A stretch of 9,586 bases of DNA from the NCBI GenBank assembly GCA_010365205.1, contig JAAFGU010000077.1, positions 1 through 9,586 of the forward strand, given 5' to 3'. Made by a program: the position numbers and the translations under genes. The stretch is from Aromatoleum sp. (GTDB taxonomy: Bacteria; Pseudomonadota; Gammaproteobacteria; Burkholderiales; Casimicrobiaceae). Position 1 is the first letter of the stretch. Every line of letters begins with the position of its first letter. Below the pieces are notes generated by a model. It was not told the origin of the DNA and searched no databases. It saw only the letters and a program-made list of their open reading frames with translations. Below are positions 6,183-9,586 of the stretch, piece by piece.

Positions 6183-6536
6183 ACCCCAATGTGGCCGATC
6201 TCGAAGGAGCCGGAATATCACTAGAGAATAGATTGTTGCTTGCAACAACGCCATCAGCACGACAGCAATTTTGTCTACGCGATGCGTGTACCAGGAGTAC
6301 TCACCCAATCCGCTCCCGATAGCTGCAAGCCCCACAATGGCAACAAAAGCGATCATCATTCCTCGAATCCATCGTCGCTCCAATGTGGCAACACTAGCCG
6401 ATGCACTTAGCACAAGGATCATGCAGGTCGAGGCATCCAAAGCGATAGTCGAGGGGCCAAGCCTGTAGAAGTACCACGCGTCCCCCCAGACAAGGATTGC
6501 TGCGTACACGAAAGCGATTAGTCGGATCGCTAACAT
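6180..6536 (-). CDS. Small four-helix membrane protein, candidate immunity protein for the Rhs phospholipase toxin
   Basis: The 118-residue product is not a family I recognise. It is strongly hydrophobic, with four likely membrane segments at about residues 2-22, 29-52, 57-76 and 89-110, basic loops (ERRWIRG at 53-59; FRLLRDR near the end) and many aromatic residues. The gene starts 42 bp after the Rhs stop on the same strand, the usual place for an immunity gene in polymorphic-toxin loci; an inner-membrane protein is a plausible protector against a membrane-attacking phospholipase. The ATG at 6536 is almost touching AGGA (one base between), a poor ribosome site, so coupling to Rhs translation or another start is possible. 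Its stop TGA (6180-6182) coincides with the first bases of the IS remnant, so the C-terminus may have been altered by the insertion. The immunity role is inferred from position only. Confidence 0.6.
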   Translation of the reverse strand: MLAIRLIAFVYAAILVWGDAWYFYRLGPSTIALDASTCMILVLSASASVATLERRWIRGMMIAFVAIVGLAAIGSGLGEYSWYTHRVDKIAVVLMALLQATIYSLVIFRLLRDRPHWG

Positions 6537-6578
6537 TTCCTGTCTGTGTACCTGGTTATGTCGGTCGCGCGAATTGTC

Positions 6579-9470
6579 TTACCGGCAGTCCTTGCATGCT
6601 GCAGACTGCGCATCCCTAAACGCGGCTCCACCCCTTGCTGCCACGGCGCCGAAGTAGAGAAATGCTATTGCATCGCAGCCTTGGACGCCACCACAGGAGG
6701 CCAGCATATCGCTTAGGAATCGCAAGTCGCACGACGCCTTACTTGCCCCACATGTGTCATAGCAGCGATCATGTTGTTGGCAAGCTTTGAAAAAGATGTA
6801 GTCGGGAACGTACCAATCCGAATCCCAATCCCCGCACCCATTTCCGTTCGGAAACCACCGCGGGCGATGTTCAAACGGCGGCTCAAAACACGCTACGCCG
6901 GGAAGGATTCCGCACCAAGGAGGTTGGTCCCAGAGCCCTTGCGGATCCTTACGTATGAGGGGCGCGTTGCGAACATACCCATAGGTGCTAGCGCCACCCT
7001 TGAGCCCAATCGGATCGCTCTGCTCGTACCTGCCGAGGGTCGGATCGTAGTCTCTGAAGTAGTTGTAGTGCGTCCCCGTTTCGGCGTCAAAGTACTGGCC
7101 GGGGAACCTCAACCCGTACTTGAACGGTCCCTGACCTGCAGGATTCTCATTGGCCGCATTGGCTCCAAAGGGATCGGTGTTGTCCCATTGCCACATCTTC
7201 ACGTTATCCGCTGGCCGCGTAATCGCGCGCGGGCTCCCGAGATGGTCGGCGTGAACGTAATAAGGGTGGATCGGGATCGGATTGCCCGATCCAGTAGGCC
7301 GCAGTGTCGCGACGGGCAGGTCTTCGAGCCACACTGTTTCCTGGACTAGATTGCCCATCGCGTCGTACTCCCCCAAGAGGTGTCCCTGTTCGTCATAGAC
7401 GAAAAGCGTGGTAATCCCGCTCGCCGTCTTCGCGACACGCTGGCCAAGGGCGTTGATTTGGTAGTTCGCCGTGGCAATGCCTTGGAACGAAACGAGGCGA
7501 TTGGCGTTGTTATAGATGAACGTAGCCGTCGTGGCGCCATTCAGGTAGCTCGGATTGACGGCCCCGTTCAGAGTCGCCAACTGGTTGTTCGTCGCCCCAT
7601 AAGTCAGACTTGTTGCTGAACCGTCAAGAATGTTGCCGAGCCGATTCCCGACAGCATCATAGGCAAACTGCTGGGTGTGCGCCGCAGGCGTCCCGGTCTG
7701 GGCCGATGTCAAGCGATTCAGCAAATCGTACTGATACGTCTGGACCGTGGCTGCATTGCCGGGCTCGGCAATCCCGGTGATGCGCGATGCCGTGTCGTAG
7801 CTCAGGTTCTTGCGCAACAAGCTGGCGCCATTGTTCAGCTCCCAGTCAATGATGCGCCCATCCAAGTCGCGGTCGCGAAAAGTGCGAAGCTGGTTGCCCC
7901 AAGTCAAAATGGCAATTGATCCGAATGGTTGGGTGGTGACCGTACCGATCAGGCTTTGGCCGTTGACCGTGATGCTCGCGATTCGGTTATTAGTGTAGCC
8001 GTAACCAATGGTTTGCCCGGAAGGCGTGCCGATTGCAGTTAGCTGCCCCGCGGGGTTATAGCTGTAGGTAACGGACTTGCTGATTGCTGCCAACTGTTGT
8101 GTCTTGCTGGCAACGCGTCCTTGGCTGTTGTACGCCCAGCTCGTCGTTGAAACCGGGTCGATCACCTGAGTCAGCCGACCCTTGCCGTTTGCGCCTGCGT
8201 CATAGGTGAACGAGAGGGTCTCGCTGGTAGTGGCGGCGCGGCTGTAAGTTACTTGACTGGCTCGATTCAGCGCGTCATACACGTAGGTAGCGATGGCGCC
8301 GCGCGCATCGGTCCTGGTGAGCAGATTCCCCGCGGAGTCATAGTTGCTGGTCGTGGTCCCCGTGTCCGGGCTCACTTGTTTGATCGGATTGTTCAGCCCG
8401 TCGTACGCATAGGACGTGCTAAGCCCGCGGGGGTCGGTGACCAAGGTCAAATTGTTGGCGCTGTCGTAGGAATATGCAGTCACGCCAGCATTGGGGTCGA
8501 GTATCTGCGTCAGGCGATTCAGCGCGTCGTACGTGCTGGCGGTCGCATGACTGAGAGGATCCGTACTGGTGAGCAGATTGCCGTTGGAGTCGTAGGTGTA
8601 AGCCGTGACTTGACCGGCCGCCCCCAGATCCTGTGCTAACCGATTCAGCGCGTCGAATTGCCGCGACCGTGCCCGCGTCAATTGATTGGCTGGGTCGTAC
8701 GTTTGCTCGTGAATGCGGTTACCGGCGTTATCAAGCACGTAAACGATCCGATTGCCGGGTCCATCCTGAACCTGCGTGAGTCGGTGCGCACCGTCGTAGA
8801 CGTTCGTCAGTGTCGAGCCATCCGGCGAGTGGACTCCTATGAGCTGTCCGACACCGTCATACGTATAGTCCGTCCGCTCCACGCCCAAGATTCGCGTGAG
8901 CAAGCGCCCCCGTGCATCGTGCGCCAACGTCGTTACAAGCCCATTGGAATCCCTTATGGATGTAGGTCGTCCCGCTGCGTCATAGCCAGTTATCTGCGTG
9001 GAATGACCAAGCGCATTGGTGACCGTCGCCACATTGCCGCGCTTCCCGAGATCGGCGTCGTTGTCGGCATAATAGGTCGTGGTTGTTACGTTGCCGTTGG
9101 GATCGGTTGCGGTCGCGACACGGCCGCGCGAAGCATAGGTCCAGCTCCACGTACGGGTGATGGTCGCGCCGCTGCCGTCATTCTTTGGGGCCGTAACGGT
9201 CCTTTGCAGAAGATTGCCGACCGGGTCATAGGTGTACGCCGTCGTCTTGGTACCGCCTGGCGCGGGCTCGGTGATCGTGGCCGGCAGGCGATAGGTCGAA
9301 TGCCAGGTTGTTTGGATCGTGCGTTGCTGAGGGGTAGACAACCCCTCGATGCGCTGTGTCTCCAGGTCTTTCCGCCCGACGGGATCGTTGCGTTGATACG
9401 TTGTGACCCTATTATTGAAGTCGGCCTTCAATGTGGGCCATCCGGTCGTGCCGTCGTACATAGTTGTCAT
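6579..9470 (-). CDS. Rhs/YD-repeat polymorphic toxin with C-terminal phospholipase A2 domain, N-terminus truncated
   Basis: From the ATG at 9470 the gene encodes 963 residues. Residues 81 to about 705 are YD repeats (YDALNRLTQ, YDSNGNLLTSTDP and variants), which build the shell that encloses the toxin. The RHS-associated core follows (HADHLGSPRAI near 740, YGLRFPGQYFD near 795, YNYFRDYDPTLGRY, SDPIGL at 818-823) and ends at DPQGL (842-846); the two Asp of these DPxGL sites are expected to drive self-cleavage after the core. The 117-residue tail (847-963) is a phospholipase A2-type domain. Full Rhs proteins usually have several hundred more N-terminal residues for secretion (type VI PAAR or other). 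Here no ribosome site precedes the ATG, the frame stays open to the window end, and IS-like sequence begins about 25 bp upstream, so the N-terminus was probably lost. The gene is visibly less GC-rich than the pet-ssp block. Expression of the remnant is uncertain. Confidence 0.88.
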   Translation of the reverse strand: MTTMYDGTTGWPTLKADFNNRVTTYQRNDPVGRKDLETQRIEGLSTPQQRTIQTTWHSTYRLPATITEPAPGGTKTTAYTYDPVGNLLQRTVTAPKNDGSGATITRTWSWTYASRGRVATATDPNGNVTTTTYYADNDADLGKRGNVATVTNALGHSTQITGYDAAGRPTSIRDSNGLVTTLAHDARGRLLTRILGVERTDYTYDGVGQLIGVHSPDGSTLTNVYDGAHRLTQVQDGPGNRIVYVLDNAGNRIHEQTYDPANQLTRARSRQFDALNRLAQDLGAAGQVTAYTYDSNGNLLTSTDPLSHATASTYDALNRLTQILDPNAGVTAYSYDSANNLTLVTDPRGLSTSYAYDGLNNPIKQVSPDTGTTTSNYDSAGNLLTRTDARGAIATYVYDALNRASQVTYSRAATTSETLSFTYDAGANGKGRLTQVIDPVSTTSWAYNSQGRVASKTQQLAAISKSVTYSYNPAGQLTAIGTPSGQTIGYGYTNNRIASITVNGQSLIGTVTTQPFGSIAILTWGNQLRTFRDRDLDGRIIDWELNNGASLLRKNLSYDTASRITGIAEPGNAATVQTYQYDLLNRLTSAQTGTPAAHTQQFAYDAVGNRLGNILDGSATSLTYGATNNQLATLNGAVNPSYLNGATTATFIYNNANRLVSFQGIATANYQINALGQRVAKTASGITTLFVYDEQGHLLGEYDAMGNLVQETVWLEDLPVATLRPTGSGNPIPIHPYYVHADHLGSPRAITRPADNVKMWQWDNTDPFGANAANENPAGQGPFKYGLRFPGQYFDAETGTHYNYFRDYDPTLGRYEQSDPIGLKGGASTYGYVRNAPLIRKDPQGLWDQPPWCGILPGVACFEPPFEHRPRWFPNGNGCGDWDSDWYVPDYIFFKACQQHDRCYDTCGASKASCDLRFLSDMLASCGGVQGCDAIAFLYFGAVAARGGAAFRDAQSAACKDCR
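6582..6932 (-). other. Phospholipase A2-like toxin domain of the Rhs protein
   Basis: This is the variable tail after DPQGL (Rhs residues 847-963). NGCGDWDSDWYVPD gives a calcium-loop-like segment, and FKACQQHDRCYDTCG holds the catalytic His-Asp pair (H900-D901) in the CxxHDxCY signature; SKASCDLRFLSDML continues the second helix of the fold. Eleven cysteines lie within 117 residues, as in disulfide-rich secreted phospholipases. Cleavage of membrane phospholipids in the target cell is the expected activity. Confidence 0.8.
7356..9230 (-). repeat. Intragenic YD-repeat array with a 126-bp period
   Basis: The Rhs coding DNA is internally repetitive. The 14-mer CGATTCAGCGCGTC (plus-strand reading) occurs at 8263-8276, 8515-8528 and 8641-8654, offsets of 252 and 126 bp. 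This equals 84 and 42 codons, two repeats of about 21 residues per unit. Each copy encodes the DALNR step of a YDALNR motif. Confidence 0.8.
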
Positions 9471-9496
9471 TGCGACTGAACCGCATGTCGAACCGT

Positions 9497-9586
9497 AAGC
9501 TTCCCCAAACGGTAGACAGCAATAGCTGGACTTTTCTGGCAGGATTTTACTGCGGAGGGAAGGCCCATGAAGAAATCGCGATTCAC
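9497..9586 (+). mobile_element. Left end of an IS3-family insertion sequence, continuing past the window
   Basis: AAGCTTCCCC then GGTAGACAGC (about 9497-9520) resembles the terminal and subterminal part of IS3-family elements, and a strong ribosome site plus an OrfA-like start follow. The exact first base is uncertain; TGAACCGC at 9477 is another possible end. It lies opposite in orientation to, and just upstream of, the Rhs gene. Confidence 0.5.
9567..9586 (+). CDS. IS3-family transposase OrfA, first codons only
   Basis: The ATG at 9567 follows GGAGGG (9554-9559) with 7 nt spacing, the best ribosome site in the right half of the window. The visible residues MKKSRF are the typical beginning of IS3-family OrfA proteins (MKKSRFT/S...), helix-turn-helix proteins that bind the element ends. 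Only six complete codons are present, so the call depends on this start, the ribosome site and the IS-like leader. Confidence 0.5.

Noticed and set aside
5977..6231. 84-residue plus-strand open frame over the IS remnant
   Set aside because: It is antisense to the OrfB fragment and crosses the candidate IS end; composition (Arg/Ser-rich) and context mark it as a shadow.
7356..9230. CRISPR-like regularly spaced repeat
   Set aside because: The 126-bp periodicity lies inside an open coding frame and corresponds to 42-codon YD-repeat units, so it is protein repeat structure.
8658..9479. 273-residue plus-strand open frame antisense to Rhs
   Set aside because: Its repeating character follows the YD-repeat codons read backwards; no ribosome site or domain. 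The same holds for plus-strand frames at 6771-7349 and 8253-8639.

Overview
The window reads as a high-GC proteobacterial chromosome, most likely a betaproteobacterium. The order HtrA-type protease / petA-petB-petC / sspA-sspB, the separate (unfused) cytochrome b and c1 genes and the PVWY form of the cytochrome b Qo motif all fit that group. This assignment rests on recalled family features, not on a database search.

Layout. 1-1136 (minus strand): a membrane-anchored, single-PDZ DegS/AlgW-like serine protease, cut by the window start only near its C-terminus. 1137-1429: a divergent intergenic region with a perfect TATAAT on each strand, one for the protease and one for the pet operon. 1430-4129 (plus): petABC, the complete cytochrome bc1 complex, with tight spacing and an ATGA overlap between petB and petC. 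4130-4341: a gap holding three related 17-nt boxes, probably the remnant of a small repeat element. 4342-5563 (plus): sspA and sspB, the latter with its own promoter placed so close to the ATG that the mRNA may be leaderless. 5648-5723 (plus): tRNA-Thr(TGT), which closes the conserved block.

From 5724 to the right edge the character changes to accessory DNA, visibly less GC-rich and carrying insertion-sequence debris. An internally deleted IS3-family remnant (about 5813-6182, minus) abuts a four-helix membrane protein gene (6180-6536, minus), which lies 42 bp downstream of a long Rhs/YD-repeat gene (6579-9470, minus). The Rhs protein keeps the whole RHS core and the two DPxGL sites, followed by a 117-residue cysteine-rich tail with the calcium-loop and CxxHDxCY signature of secreted phospholipase A2. 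The pair therefore looks like a polymorphic-toxin module: an Rhs-delivered phospholipase with a candidate membrane immunity protein. At the right edge (from about 9497, plus) the start of an IS3-family element appears to have cut the Rhs gene, removing its N-terminal delivery part. The module thus looks damaged on both sides: the toxin gene at its 5' end by one IS, and the immunity gene possibly at its 3' end, where its stop codon coincides with the end of the other IS remnant.

The core genes work together in aerobic respiration (bc1 complex) and in stress and proteolysis control (envelope protease, SspA as RNA-polymerase partner, SspB as ClpXP adaptor). The right-hand third is best read as an interbacterial-competition locus inserted next to a tRNA gene.
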